Source of the DNA: UTCFX2 sp002050125
GTDB lineage: Bacteria > Chloroflexota > Anaerolineae > Anaerolineales > UBA4823
NCBI GenBank assembly: GCA_027494035.1
Contig: JAOSJQ010000001.1
Coordinates: forward strand, 3,224,001-3,288,000
Reading direction: 5' to 3'
Length of the DNA stretch: 64,000 bases
The notes under the pieces are model-generated. The model saw nothing but the letters and a program-made list of their open reading frames with translations, had not been told where the DNA came from and did not search any database. A program made the position numbers and the translations under genes. This document shows, one piece after another, positions 17,203 to 26,289 of this stretch; the stretch's first letter is position 1, and each line of letters opens with the position of its first letter.

Positions 17203-18565
17203 TCAACCCATTTTTTCCACGATTGCATCTTGGAATCGTTCGCGCACACCTTCAAATGGAATGCGCTGCATAATTGGCTCGAAAAATCCTTCAACAATCA
17301 GGCGTTCCGCTTCTTCATACTCGATCCCGCGGCTGCGGCAGTAAAAAACCTGATCCGCATCAATTTTCCCCACCGTCGCGCCGTGAGTGCAACGCACATC
17401 GTCTGCCAGGATCTCCAGCCCGGGGATGGAATCGGCGCGTGCTTCGCGGCTCAAGATGAGGTTCCGGTTAGCCTGGTAGCCATCCGCGTGTTGCGCGCCG
17501 GGCGCGACGTAGATCATCCCCTGCCAAACGGAACGGCTTTTTTCGCGCAGCGCGCCTTTGAAGAGCAGATCGCTGGTTGTGTTCGGCGCCAGGTGGTTTT
17601 GCTGGGTATCGTGATCCAGATGCTGCACGCCGTCCGTAAAATAAAAACCCGACATTCTTCCGGTTGCGCCCTGACCAATCAGGTCGATTTCAGAGAAATT
17701 TTTGGTCAAGTGACTGCCAATTGCGCCAAAGATCCAATCAAGCTGCGCTTCACGGGTCCACATGCACCCGCTCGTGGCTGAAATTCCACACGTGTTCGCC
17801 CCAGGATTGCAATTCCACAAAGCGCAGTTTTGCGCGCGGACCGACGTAAATCTCGACATTCCCGGCATGCATCGCCTGCCCTGCGGCTTCGGTTTGCGAA
17901 GCCGCTTCGTGCACGAATGTCAGCGAAGCGCCCTCCTCGATATATACCAGCAAGTGCGACAGATATGCCAAATTGATCCCTGGACCCCACAAAATGCTAT
18001 GCAGCGGTTGTTCTACCTCAACATTGCGCGGCACGTGAATCAACGCTCCGCTGGATGCCAGGGCGCCCACCAACGCCGAGAATTTGCCCTCGTCTGCAGG
18101 AACAACCTTGCCCAGGATCTTTTCCAGTATTTGCGGGTGCTCGTCTTCTGCGGTTCGCAGATCACAAAAAACGACGCCTTGTTCCACAAGCTCTGGAGCC
18201 AGAAACGTCTGCGTGCCATGAGCCGTAATCACCATTTGACCCCCATGCTCCTCCCCCGCCAGGGGCTTGAGCAGTTCCTCAGGCACGCGGGGCAGATTCG
18301 ACTGGGTCAGATCCACATTTTTCAGAAGTTGAAAAGTTGAAGCTGGAAAGCTGCGCAAGTCTGTCCGCCGCCAGGGTTCATCGTTCGTCGACGGCATGGG
18401 CAATTCTTCGAACGCCTGCCAGGCACGGGTATGATAATCCTTTAAAAATGCCGGGACGATGCGTTCGCCTGAAAGGATGGGTGAATCCTGGCGTGAAAAT
18501 CTGAATTGCCGGGAATCCAGGCGCTCTGCGCGCCCGCTTCGAGAAATCACAACGCGTTCTGCCAT
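17203..18565 (-). CDS. sufD: SufD, Fe-S assembly scaffold subunit (one apparent frameshift)
   Basis: The N-terminal part (18565 down to about 17756) and the C-terminal part (about 17755 to 17203) lie in different frames. Removing one G from the run at 17754-17756 joins HERVHVD to REAQLDW and gives one protein of about 453 residues with the normal SufD fold. The C-terminal part contains DDVRCTHGATVGKID, which holds the cysteine and histidine conserved in SufB/SufD. SufD pairs with SufB and SufC to build clusters. Because the operon is otherwise intact, I favour a sequencing error over real loss. Confidence 0.88.
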
Positions 18566-18585
18566 GTTTATTAAAACCTCTGTCG

Positions 18586-19992
18586 CTAACCGATCGAGCC
18601 TTCCATCTGAAGCTGGATCAAACGGTTCATTTCAATTGCATATTCCATCGGGAGTTCTTTTACCAGCGGTTCAATGAAACCCGAGACTACCATCGTGGTG
18701 GCTTCTTCCTCGCTCAAACCGCGGCTCATCAGATAGAATAGCTGCTCTTCGCCAACTTTGGATACCGAGGCTTCATGCCCCACCGTCACGTCCTCTTCGT
18801 CAATCTCGATATACGGATAGGTGTCTGAGCGGGCTGCGTTATCCAACAGCAGGGCGTCGCAGACTACGTTGGATTTGACATCCGTAGCGCCTTTGTGCAC
18901 CTTCAACAATCCGCGATACGAAGAACGTCCCGTTCCTTTGCTGATCGACTTCGAGGTCACTTTGCTGCTGGTATGCGGCGCAAAGTGGATCGCTTTTCCG
19001 CCTGCGTCCTGATGCTGCCCAGGTCCTGCGAATGCCATTGAAAGAATCTCTCCATGCGCCCCAGGTCCCAACAGATAGGTGGATGGGTATTTCATGGTCA
19101 GCTTGGAACCCAAATTGGCGTCCACCCATTCCATGGTGGCGCCTTCATAAACCAAAGCCCGCTGGGTAACCAAATTATAGACATTTGTGGACCAGTTCTG
19201 GATGGTGGTATAACGCACCCTGGCATGCGGTCTCACGACGATCTCGATCACGCCAGAGTGGAGCGAATCGGTTGTGTAAGTCGGCGCGGTACAACCTTCC
19301 ACATAGTGTACCTGCGCCCCTTCGTCCGCGATAATCAGTGTGCGCTCGAATTGCCCAATGTTGGCAACGTTGAGCCGGAAATATGCCTGCAGTGGAAGGT
19401 CCACCCGGATACCTTTCGGGATGTAAATAAAGGATCCGCCTGACCAGACCGCGCTGTTCAACGCCGCAAATTTATTGTCTTCAATCGGAATGACCGTGCT
19501 GAAGTATTGCCGAAAGAGGTCCGGATGTTGGCGCAGCCCTTCTTCAATGCTCAGGAAAATCACCCCTTGCTCTTCGAGGTGTTCCTGCACACGGTGATAC
19601 ACCATTTCCGATTCGTACTGCGCCCCAACGCCCGCCAGGAACTTTCGTTCCGCTTCGGGAATACCGAGTTTATCGAAGGTGTTCTTGATCGTCTCTGGAA
19701 CGTCCTCCCAGGTACGGCTTTCCTCCTCAGTGGGTTTGACATAATAATAAATGTCGTCCAGATCGAGCTGGCTCAAATCGCCGCCCCAGGCAGGAATGGG
19801 ACGCCTCTGATAATGTTCCAGAGCTTTCAGCCGAAAATCCAGCATCCACTTAGGTTCGTTTTTCATTTCCGAGATCTGCTGGACAACCTTACGATCAAGC
19901 CCTTTGCGGCTCTTAAAAACGGAGGTGTCCGGATCTTGAAAACCGTATTTATACTCGCCAATACCCTCTAAAATCTGTGCATCATTTGTCAT
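18586..19992 (-). CDS. sufB: SufB, Fe-S assembly scaffold subunit
   Basis: This 468-residue protein matches SufB along its whole length, with the beta-helix segment VHYVEGCTAP near residue 235 and the C-terminal MSRGLSEEEATTMVVSGF and EPLVKELPMEYA that contact SufC. SufB carries the nascent cluster in the SufBCD complex. It lies 20 bases upstream of sufD and 80 bases downstream of sufC. Confidence 0.96.
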   Translation of the reverse strand: MTNDAQILEGIGEYKYGFQDPDTSVFKSRKGLDRKVVQQISEMKNEPKWMLDFRLKALEHYQRRPIPAWGGDLSQLDLDDIYYYVKPTEEESRTWEDVPETIKNTFDKLGIPEAERKFLAGVGAQYESEMVYHRVQEHLEEQGVIFLSIEEGLRQHPDLFRQYFSTVIPIEDNKFAALNSAVWSGGSFIYIPKGIRVDLPLQAYFRLNVANIGQFERTLIIADEGAQVHYVEGCTAPTYTTDSLHSGVIEIVVRPHARVRYTTIQNWSTNVYNLVTQRALVYEGATMEWVDANLGSKLTMKYPSTYLLGPGAHGEILSMAFAGPGQHQDAGGKAIHFAPHTSSKVTSKSISKGTGRSSYRGLLKVHKGATDVKSNVVCDALLLDNAARSDTYPYIEIDEEDVTVGHEASVSKVGEEQLFYLMSRGLSEEEATTMVVSGFIEPLVKELPMEYAIEMNRLIQLQMEGSIG

Positions 19993-20072
19993 GAGTTACC
20001 TCCAAACGCCCTGGCTGCGCCTGCTCCATAAGCAATGTAGCAAATCTCAATCGCGCAAACCAAGGAGCATAA

Positions 20073-20849
20073 CTAGGTGGCAATCGTTTGATCCTCACGC
20101 TCGCGCAGCCAATCATACCCATGCTCTTCCAGATGAAGCGCCAGATCTGCGCCGCCCGATTCGACGATGCGCCCGTCCAGCATGATATGTACGTGCCCCG
20201 GCTTGATATAGTTCAGGATGCGCTGATAGTGCGTGATCACCAATACGCCCAATTCCGGCCCTCTAAGCGCATTCACCCCATCGGAAACGATGCGCAAAGC
20301 GTCGATATCCAAGCCCGAATCAGTCTCGTCCATCACTGCGATTTCCGGTTTCAAGGCTGCCATTTGCAGCACCTCGGCGCGTTTCTTCTCGCCGCCCGAG
20401 AATCCCTCGTTCAAGTAACGCCCAGCAAACGCATGGTCCATGCGCAACAAATCCATTCTTTCTTTCAAAAGCTTACGAAACTCGGGAACCGGGATCCCTT
20501 TGTATTCCGGGTTAGTGGCTTTACGGTTCGCGTTGATAGCCGCACGCAGGAAGTTTGCCACAGAGACGCCCGGGATCGCAACCGGATATTGAAATGCCAG
20601 AAACAAGCCGAGATGGGCGCGCTCGTCCGGCTCGAGTTCAAGAATGTTTTGACCCTTGAACCACACCTCGCCTTGGGTGACTTCGTAATTGGGATGCCCC
20701 AGCAGGGTGTAAGCCAGGGTTGATTTACCTGTGCCATTCGGTCCCATGAGGGCATGCACCTCTCCCTGGCGAATCGTCAGGTTGACGCCTTTGAGGATTT
20801 CGCGGCCCTCGATGCCAGCATGCAGGTTGCGAATATCAAGTTCGGACAT
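20073..20849 (-). CDS. sufC: SufC, Fe-S assembly ATPase
   Basis: This 258-residue ABC-type ATPase has Walker A GPNGTGKST near residue 37, the signature FSGGEKKRAEVLQ, and Walker B EIAVMDETDSGLDID, all in the SufC-specific form. It powers the SufBCD scaffold. It is the first gene of the operon, with a TAGGAGAAA site before the ATG. The divergent promoter region begins just upstream. Confidence 0.97.
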   Translation of the reverse strand: MSELDIRNLHAGIEGREILKGVNLTIRQGEVHALMGPNGTGKSTLAYTLLGHPNYEVTQGEVWFKGQNILELEPDERAHLGLFLAFQYPVAIPGVSVANFLRAAINANRKATNPEYKGIPVPEFRKLLKERMDLLRMDHAFAGRYLNEGFSGGEKKRAEVLQMAALKPEIAVMDETDSGLDIDALRIVSDGVNALRGPELGVLVITHYQRILNYIKPGHVHIMLDGRIVESGGADLALHLEEHGYDWLREREDQTIAT

Positions 20850-20948
20850 TCAATTTCTCCTAATCATCGGGTTCAGTACGAGCAGATCGCCTGAATATGT
20901 GCTTTCATCGTGAAATTTACAAAATGAGACCGAATCCAGGCTGGACGC

Positions 20949-20977
20949 ATTATAGCAGAGAGACCAACGAAAGTCAA
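20949..20977 (-). promoter_or_regulatory. suf operon promoter
   Basis: On the minus strand a -35 box TTGACT (20972-20977) and a perfect -10 box TATAAT (20949-20954) are exactly 17 bases apart. The transcript should begin about 90 bases before the sufC start codon. The -35 box overlaps one arm of the inverted repeat shared with the divergent regulator promoter. Confidence 0.78.
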
Positions 20978-21008
20978 TAATATTTACGATAAAAATCTTA
21001 AATATTGA
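20974..21008. promoter_or_regulatory. Candidate SufR operator (AT-rich inverted repeat)
   Basis: The arms TCAATAATATTTA (20974-20986) and TAAATATTGA (20999-21008) form an imperfect inverted repeat that touches the -35 boxes of both divergent promoters. A repressor bound here would block both the suf operon and its own gene. It does not contain the CAAC-N6-GTTG site known for cyanobacterial SufR, so the assignment is from position and symmetry only. Confidence 0.45.
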
Positions 21009-21033
21009 CAAAATTTTTACCCCATGCTATACT
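21005..21033 (+). promoter_or_regulatory. Promoter of the SufR-like regulator gene
   Basis: A perfect -35 box TTGACA (21005-21010) and a -10 box TATACT (21028-21033) are separated by 17 bases. The transcript would begin about 40 bases upstream of ATG 21080. Confidence 0.78.
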
Positions 21034-21079
21034 GCCTCTGAGCAAAAACAGGTACTCAGTTGGAAGTTGTAGAACAATA

Positions 21080-21754
21080 ATGGCAAAAAGTGAACCGAAA
21101 AGCTCGAGAGAGAAGGTCTTGCAGACGCTGCTGATGCGTGAACAATGTACGATCACCGATCTGGCAGAAGCAGTCGAAATCAACCCCATCTCAATCCGCC
21201 ATCACATAGCCAAACTCGAAGCCGAAGGGCTGGTGGATTCCGAAGAAGAGCGCCACGGAGTGGGTCGCCCGCGCCGGCTTTATTTTCTGACGGAGAAAGG
21301 GCGCGAGCAATTCCCCACACGCTACATTCGCCTCACCGTACGTTTGCTTGAACAGCTCAAAGAGGTCGCTTCGCCTGCTTTCATCCGCACCTTATTCACC
21401 CAAATGGCGAAAGACATGGCGAATGAATATCGCGCGGAGGCGCTCGATCTGACAATCGACGAGCGCTTTCAACTGGTCCAGAAGCTTCTCACGCGCGAAG
21501 GCTTCAGCGTCGAGATCGAGAAACAAGGCGGTTATTACTACATCCGCGAGTCCAGTTGCCCCTATTTTCATATCGGGGTAAATCACCCCGAGGTGTGTTC
21601 GGTAGATCAAACTTTAATATCCACACTACTAGGCGTACCGGCTCAGAAAATTCAGTGCTTGCTCCAGGGTGACGCGGCTTGCACCTATTTGGTCCCAACT
21701 GAAGCAATTTCAGAAAACGACACCCCCATTATCGAGCGTTCACCTGCTGGATAG
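21080..21754 (+). CDS. sufR: SufR-like Fe-S-responsive transcriptional regulator
   Basis: This 224-residue protein has an N-terminal winged helix (about 10-80, with ITDLAEAVEINPISIRHHI and GRPRRLYFLTEKG) and a C-terminal sensing domain. The C-terminal domain has four cysteines in SSCPYF, PEVCSVD, IQCLLQ and GDAACTY, which could hold an Fe-S cluster as in cyanobacterial SufR. I chose ATG 21080 because the promoter -35 and -10 boxes lie inside any longer reading frame. It is divergent from sufCBD and probably represses that operon. The name is from architecture and position. Confidence 0.85.
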   Translation: MAKSEPKSSREKVLQTLLMREQCTITDLAEAVEINPISIRHHIAKLEAEGLVDSEEERHGVGRPRRLYFLTEKGREQFPTRYIRLTVRLLEQLKEVASPAFIRTLFTQMAKDMANEYRAEALDLTIDERFQLVQKLLTREGFSVEIEKQGGYYYIRESSCPYFHIGVNHPEVCSVDQTLISTLLGVPAQKIQCLLQGDAACTYLVPTEAISENDTPIIERSPAG

Positions 21755-21786
21755 CTTTATCCGACAAATTGACGGAGGAAATCTTC

Positions 21787-22143
21787 ATGAACGACAACGA
21801 AACACAATCAAATCCGAACCAGGCGGTCTGGGAAATCGAACAAACGCATCCAGAAATCGTATTATTTTTTAAAGAGAAAATGCGTGAGGTAATCGATCCG
21901 GAACTGGGATTGGACATTATTGCCCTGGGTTTGGTGCGGGATGTCAAAATGAATCCCGATTCAGCCCACCTGAAAATGATCCTCACCACGCCGTTTTGTC
22001 CCTACGGACCCGCGATGATCGAGATGACCAAAATCAAAGCAGAAGAGGCGCTCGAAATGCCGGTCCAAATGGAGCTGGGACTCGAAATGTGGGATTTTTC
22101 CATGATGGAAGAAGGCGCCATGCCGGAATGGGGTATGTGGTAA
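21787..22143 (+). CDS. MIP18/DUF59 (SufT/PaaD-like) Fe-S maturation factor
   Basis: This 118-residue cytoplasmic protein has the family motifs VIDPELGLDIIALGLV and TPFCPYGP, which includes the conserved Cys. Such proteins help deliver Fe-S clusters to target proteins. The ATG at 21787 follows a GGAGGAAA site. It lies 32 bases after the regulator gene on the same strand, so both are probably co-transcribed, and a terminator follows. The C-terminal Met/Trp-rich end is unremarkable. Confidence 0.9.
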   Translation: MNDNETQSNPNQAVWEIEQTHPEIVLFFKEKMREVIDPELGLDIIALGLVRDVKMNPDSAHLKMILTTPFCPYGPAMIEMTKIKAEEALEMPVQMELGLEMWDFSMMEEGAMPEWGMW

Positions 22144-22176
22144 ACCGCGCCCTCTCGGTAGCCTGAATGAGATATT

Positions 22177-22206
22177 CACCCCGGCGCTCCCGTCGGGGTG
22201 TTTTTA
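22177..22206 (+). terminator. Rho-independent terminator
   Basis: The stem CACCCCG pairs with CGGGGTG around a ten-base loop and is followed by TTTTT. It closes the regulator/MIP18 transcript. The following 165 bases hold no recognisable feature. Confidence 0.85.
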
Positions 22207-22370
22207 TCGATAATGCTACTCGTCAAATTGCCTGATCCGGTTTATACTTGGCAGGGTGTCTGACCAATGGCATTTTTGTTTTTTAAGGGATAAAAACGCT
22301 GGGTTTTGCATATTGCAGGCGCCAATAAACCACAAAACTCTATAAAAGAACCTAAAACCTCAAGGCGAAA

Positions 22371-23156
22371 ATGAACCTAAAAGAATTATCCAACGAAAAA
22401 ACGCTCAATTTCTTGATCGATATGGACGGCGCGCTGGTGCGGGGGCGCGAGATCATCCCGGGCGCAGAACACTTCATCCAACGGCTTATCGAGAAAGAGC
22501 GTCACTTCCTCATTCTAACCAATAACCCGATCTACACGCCGCGCGACCTGGCTCACCGGCTGCAGATCCACGGGCTCGAAGTCCCCGAGGAGCGCATTTA
22601 CACCTCGGCGATGGCGACCGCGCACTTCCTCAACAGCCAGCGCCCGGACGGGACCGCTTTTGTAATTGGAGAAAGTGGGCTTACGGCGGCAATTCACAGC
22701 ATTGGTTATGTCATTACCGAAATTGACCCCGACTATGTCGTCCTCGGTGAAACCATATCTTACAATTACGAAACCGTCACCCACGCCATCCGTCTGATCG
22801 AGCATGGCGCGCGCTTTATCGCCACAAATTCGGATTCGACCGGTCCCTCTGAATCGGGGACTGTGCCAGGCTGCGGCTCGATGGCTGCCCTGATCGAAAA
22901 AGCAACCGGAAAGCAGCCGTTCTTCATCGGAAAGCCCAACCCGCTGATGATGCGTTCGGCGCTAAACTACCTCGATGTTCACTCAGAAGACACAATCATG
23001 ATTGGCGACCGCATGGATACGGATATTGTCGCCGGCGTTGAAAGCGGTTTGCGCACGATATTGGTTCTTAGCGGCGTTACCGCCCTTCCAGATATCGATC
23101 GGTATCCCTACCGACCGACCTGGATAATCAACTCAGTCGCTGAAATCGATATTTAA
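22371..23156 (+). CDS. HAD-IIA (NagD-like) sugar/nitrophenyl phosphatase
   Basis: This 261-residue cytoplasmic protein has all HAD motifs: DMDGALVRG near residue 18 (both catalytic Asp present), ILTNN for motif II, GKPNPLMM with the motif III Lys, and MIGDRMDTDI for motif IV. The Cap IIA domain between motifs II and III is of normal size. NagD-type enzymes dephosphorylate sugar phosphates or AMP/UMP. The exact substrate cannot be read. It appears monocistronic. Confidence 0.9.
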   Translation: MNLKELSNEKTLNFLIDMDGALVRGREIIPGAEHFIQRLIEKERHFLILTNNPIYTPRDLAHRLQIHGLEVPEERIYTSAMATAHFLNSQRPDGTAFVIGESGLTAAIHSIGYVITEIDPDYVVLGETISYNYETVTHAIRLIEHGARFIATNSDSTGPSESGTVPGCGSMAALIEKATGKQPFFIGKPNPLMMRSALNYLDVHSEDTIMIGDRMDTDIVAGVESGLRTILVLSGVTALPDIDRYPYRPTWIINSVAEIDI

Positions 23157-23390
23157 ACGGATTGATTGACCGTCTAAATTTAAGCTTTGACCACAATTGA
23201 CCCTCATTCTGATTAACCGCGCCTAACAATCCGGTTAAGTTTGTCTTTTTTACTGTCTGTTTCCTTGACCAGACCAGTATAATTCACGGCATTGATCCGT
23301 GAAAACAGTTACAGGAGAGTCAATCTGCCAGGCAACCAGGCGCGAACGATTTCCTGGATCACTGGCGGAGGCATAGTTGAGGTATTAAAA

Positions 23391-25184
23391 ATGGTTTTAA
23401 TAAACTCCTTCTGGAAACGCCGGAAGCTTTTCCTTACTGCTGCGCTACTCATCACCATCCTTTTTCTCAGCCCGGCGCCAGGCATCCTTGCGGATGGACC
23501 CGCGCGCCCCGAACAGCCCGAAATTACATCCAAGATCTTCATCCCGGTCGTCCAGAAACCCAACGCGTGGTTTGTGAGCAATATCGAGTTCACCCAGGCA
23601 GTGCAGAACCTCAATTCCCCGGTCCCGCTTGTGGCGAACCGCCCAACGGTGGCGCGGGTGTACGTCCGCACGCTTGACGCAGGAGCAATGAACGGCGTTC
23701 GAGCGACCCTGAAAGCTTACCGCAATGGAAATTTGATCGGGCAAAAAACTCTCTCCAACGGCACAGCCTATCCGCAGAGCACGAATCTGGACACGCTGCG
23801 CGCCAGCGTTTCCGGAAGCCTTAACTTCTCCCTTGAGCCATCCTGGATTACGGCGGGGACAACCAACCTGGTTGTCGAATTGGGCGCGGGAACCCTCGGC
23901 TCCGGCGCGTCGGCTGAATCTACATATTCCACCAGCGCCTACTTCAATTCGGTGCCGGCAGTGACCATCATGGCGGTCCCAATAGAAATCCACGACCAAT
24001 CAAACGGCAGGGTTTATCCAGCCCCAAGTGTTTCCTTTATTAGAGAAGCTGTCTTTCGCATGTTTCCCGTTCCAGCCGTTAATGTCACCGTTCACCCAAC
24101 CTATCGCTATGACACTTTTTCATTTGGATCATATAGTTCGTTTTCAAACTTGTTGAACCTGATTGATAGCCTTAAGAGGTCAGAAGGTCAACCTGCTGCA
24201 ACCGTTTATTACGGCGTGATCCCGCTGACCACCAGCAACGGTGATAGTTGGATACCTAGATATGGTAGTTTTTACGCCGGCATTGGTTTTGTCATCGGGT
24301 CTCGCGCCGCCATCGGCATCGCCTCAGGCGTCGTGTATGGGTTTTACTTGGATGGCGCCGACACCGCCTCGCACGAAATTGGTCATACGTTTGGGCGCTG
24401 GCACTCTCCGGGCTGCGGCCCCTCAGACACTGATCCTTCTTATCCATACCCAAACGGCGTGATTGGACAGTTTGGGTTTAAAGTCAGCGAACTGCCCACC
24501 CAGGTAGTGGTGAGCAACAGTTCCAACGACATCATGAATTATTGCCCTAATCAATGGGTTTCGGACTACACCTATCGCGGCATGTATCAAAACCAGGTCG
24601 CCAGCGCGGCGCAAACCAGCCTTCCGGAGCAGGATACCATCTTCGTGCGCGCCCAAATGAATTCGACTGGCGGGTTCGATCTCGAGCCGCTTTACCGCTT
24701 TCCGAGCAGTCCGAGCAAGCCGCCTGAAACCAGCGAGTATTCGCTCCAATTTCTCGACAATGCCGGTCAGGTCGTGGCGGAAAGCCCGGTAGAGCTTCTT
24801 CATGCCGAAGAATACGACATCGTTGTCAACTCTGTCAGCGCCCGCCTTCCGGTTCCCCAGAAACCGTTCGCGACGGTCCGGCTGGTAAAAAACCACCTGG
24901 CGCTTGCCGACCGGCGCCTCGCCCCGGAAGCGCAGCCTTTATCGGAGACCGCGCCTTCCATCGTCCAGACTGCCGATGGACTGAGCCTAGAACTAAATCA
25001 AGCCAGCCAGCCAGCGTTGATCCGCTACACCGCGGATGGAGGCGCTACCTGGACGACCCTGGCGATCGATTACACCGGAGCCGTGTTCCAGATTGCGCCG
25101 TCCGAACTTCCCCCTGGCGCAATCCAATTCCAGATCATCCGGGCGGATGGCGTCGGCAGCTATACGTTGAACTGGACCCCATAG
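23391..25184 (+). CDS. Secreted zinc metalloprotease-like protein
   Basis: From ATG 23391 the protein has 597 residues. It starts with a positively charged segment and a signal peptide that ends near residue 36. The metalloprotease motif HEIGHTFGRWH (HExxHxxxxxH, a metzincin pattern) lies near residue 325, followed by a Met-containing segment SNDIMNYCPN that fits the Met-turn. The N-terminal 190 residues look like a beta-sandwich and the C-terminal part is also beta-rich. It should act outside the cell. The longer frame from 23292 is less likely, since GAGG precedes 23391. Confidence 0.82.
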   Translation: MVLINSFWKRRKLFLTAALLITILFLSPAPGILADGPARPEQPEITSKIFIPVVQKPNAWFVSNIEFTQAVQNLNSPVPLVANRPTVARVYVRTLDAGAMNGVRATLKAYRNGNLIGQKTLSNGTAYPQSTNLDTLRASVSGSLNFSLEPSWITAGTTNLVVELGAGTLGSGASAESTYSTSAYFNSVPAVTIMAVPIEIHDQSNGRVYPAPSVSFIREAVFRMFPVPAVNVTVHPTYRYDTFSFGSYSSFSNLLNLIDSLKRSEGQPAATVYYGVIPLTTSNGDSWIPRYGSFYAGIGFVIGSRAAIGIASGVVYGFYLDGADTASHEIGHTFGRWHSPGCGPSDTDPSYPYPNGVIGQFGFKVSELPTQVVVSNSSNDIMNYCPNQWVSDYTYRGMYQNQVASAAQTSLPEQDTIFVRAQMNSTGGFDLEPLYRFPSSPSKPPETSEYSLQFLDNAGQVVAESPVELLHAEEYDIVVNSVSARLPVPQKPFATVRLVKNHLALADRRLAPEAQPLSETAPSIVQTADGLSLELNQASQPALIRYTADGGATWTTLAIDYTGAVFQIAPSELPPGAIQFQIIRADGVGSYTLNWTP

Positions 25185-25200
25185 CCAACCGTGACCCAAC

Positions 25201-25226
25201 AGACCCGTGATCTCAACCACGGGTCT
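25201..25226. terminator. Hairpin after the metalloprotease gene
   Basis: AGACCCGTG pairs with CACGGGTCT around an eight-base loop. Only a short T stretch (CGGCTTTTGG) follows, so on its own it is a weak terminator. A better one follows at 25253. Confidence 0.55.
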
Positions 25227-25252
25227 CGGCTTTTGGTACAAAGGTTGCACCT

Positions 25253-25286
25253 ATCCTGGAGTGTTATTACCTCCAGGATCTTTTTT
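25253..25286 (+). terminator. Rho-independent terminator
   Basis: ATCCTGGAG pairs with CTCCAGGAT around a nine-base loop and is followed by C and six T. It ends transcription from the metalloprotease gene. Confidence 0.88.
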
Positions 25287-25347
25287 GTATTGGAAATTCG
25301 CGCAATTGCGCAAAGTTGAATTCAGGTTATAATCGTCCACAATTGCT

Positions 25348-26289
25348 ATGGAACCCGCCGCGCAACCCGAGCCAACCGCTGACCCCGCTCCGACGCAAAA
25401 TATGCAGTCAGACCAATCGCCATCTCAGCCAGCCTCTCATCCTGCCCAGGCTCACTCCCCCCGCCGTATTTTGGATCTGATCTGGAGCACGCCCAACAAG
25501 CCCGCCCGGAAAGGGATGCTGTTCCATCTCGAAGTCGTTTTTGCGGTTGCCGCCGTTCTGGCAACCTTGTTCACAGCCTGGACACCCGGTCGTCCAAATA
25601 CGCTTTTCCCTTCGCTGACTGCCACGAACTCCAGCCTGGCGCTCCAGCCGACCCCGACCTTCCTGCCCGGGGCGCCAACCCCCACTTTGCCAAACCCAAA
25701 CCTGGTGGGAATCGTTGCTGGTCATTGGAAAAACGACTCGGGCGCCGTTTGTTCGGACGGGCTGAAAGAAGTGGACCTGAACTTGAACATTGCCACCCAG
25801 GTCCAGAAAATCTTGACCCGCGAAGGCTATCAGGTCGAGTTGCTCCAGGAATTTGACGAACGGCTGACCGGTTTTCACGCAGCCGCCCTTGTCTCGATCC
25901 ACAACGATTCGTGCGAATTCATCAACAACGAGGCGACCGGCTATAAAGTCGCCGCCGCGTTCGCCACCCGCTATCCGGAACGAACCGCCAGCCTAACTTC
26001 CTGCTTGCGGGCGCGCTATGGCGCAATCACCGGTCTACCGGTACACAGCACCAGCGTCACTCCGGACATGACAAGCTATCACGCTTTTGGGGAAATCAAC
26101 GAAAACACACCGGCGGCAATTATCGAAACCGGCTTTATGAACCTGGACCGCACCATACTTACCCAGGAACCGGATCGGATCGCCGAGGGCGTAGCTGCGG
26201 GCATCCTCTGCTATCTTCGCGGCGAGAGCGTTGGCATTGCTACGCCGGAGAGCAACGTCACCGAAACTAGCCCGGCAGCCATTCCATGA
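25348..26289 (+). CDS. Membrane-anchored N-acetylmuramoyl-L-alanine amidase (Amidase_3)
   Basis: This 313-residue protein has a Pro/Gln-rich cytoplasmic start, one membrane helix (about 58-78), a short Thr/Pro linker, and an Amidase_3 domain from about residue 118. Zinc ligands are visible as His in AGHWK, Glu in KEVDLN and His in VSIHNDS, with the catalytic Glu in AIIETGFMN. It cleaves the amide between muramic acid and the stem peptide. The ATGA overlap with the next gene, an L,D-transpeptidase, shows an operon for peptidoglycan remodelling. Confidence 0.9.
   Translation: MEPAAQPEPTADPAPTQNMQSDQSPSQPASHPAQAHSPRRILDLIWSTPNKPARKGMLFHLEVVFAVAAVLATLFTAWTPGRPNTLFPSLTATNSSLALQPTPTFLPGAPTPTLPNPNLVGIVAGHWKNDSGAVCSDGLKEVDLNLNIATQVQKILTREGYQVELLQEFDERLTGFHAAALVSIHNDSCEFINNEATGYKVAAAFATRYPERTASLTSCLRARYGAITGLPVHSTSVTPDMTSYHAFGEINENTPAAIIETGFMNLDRTILTQEPDRIAEGVAAGILCYLRGESVGIATPESNVTETSPAAIP

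Noticed and set aside
20850..21079. Search for the cyanobacterial SufR site CAAC-N6-GTTG
   Set aside because: Only an isolated CAAC is present in the suf promoter spacer; no partner GTTG occurs at the right distance.
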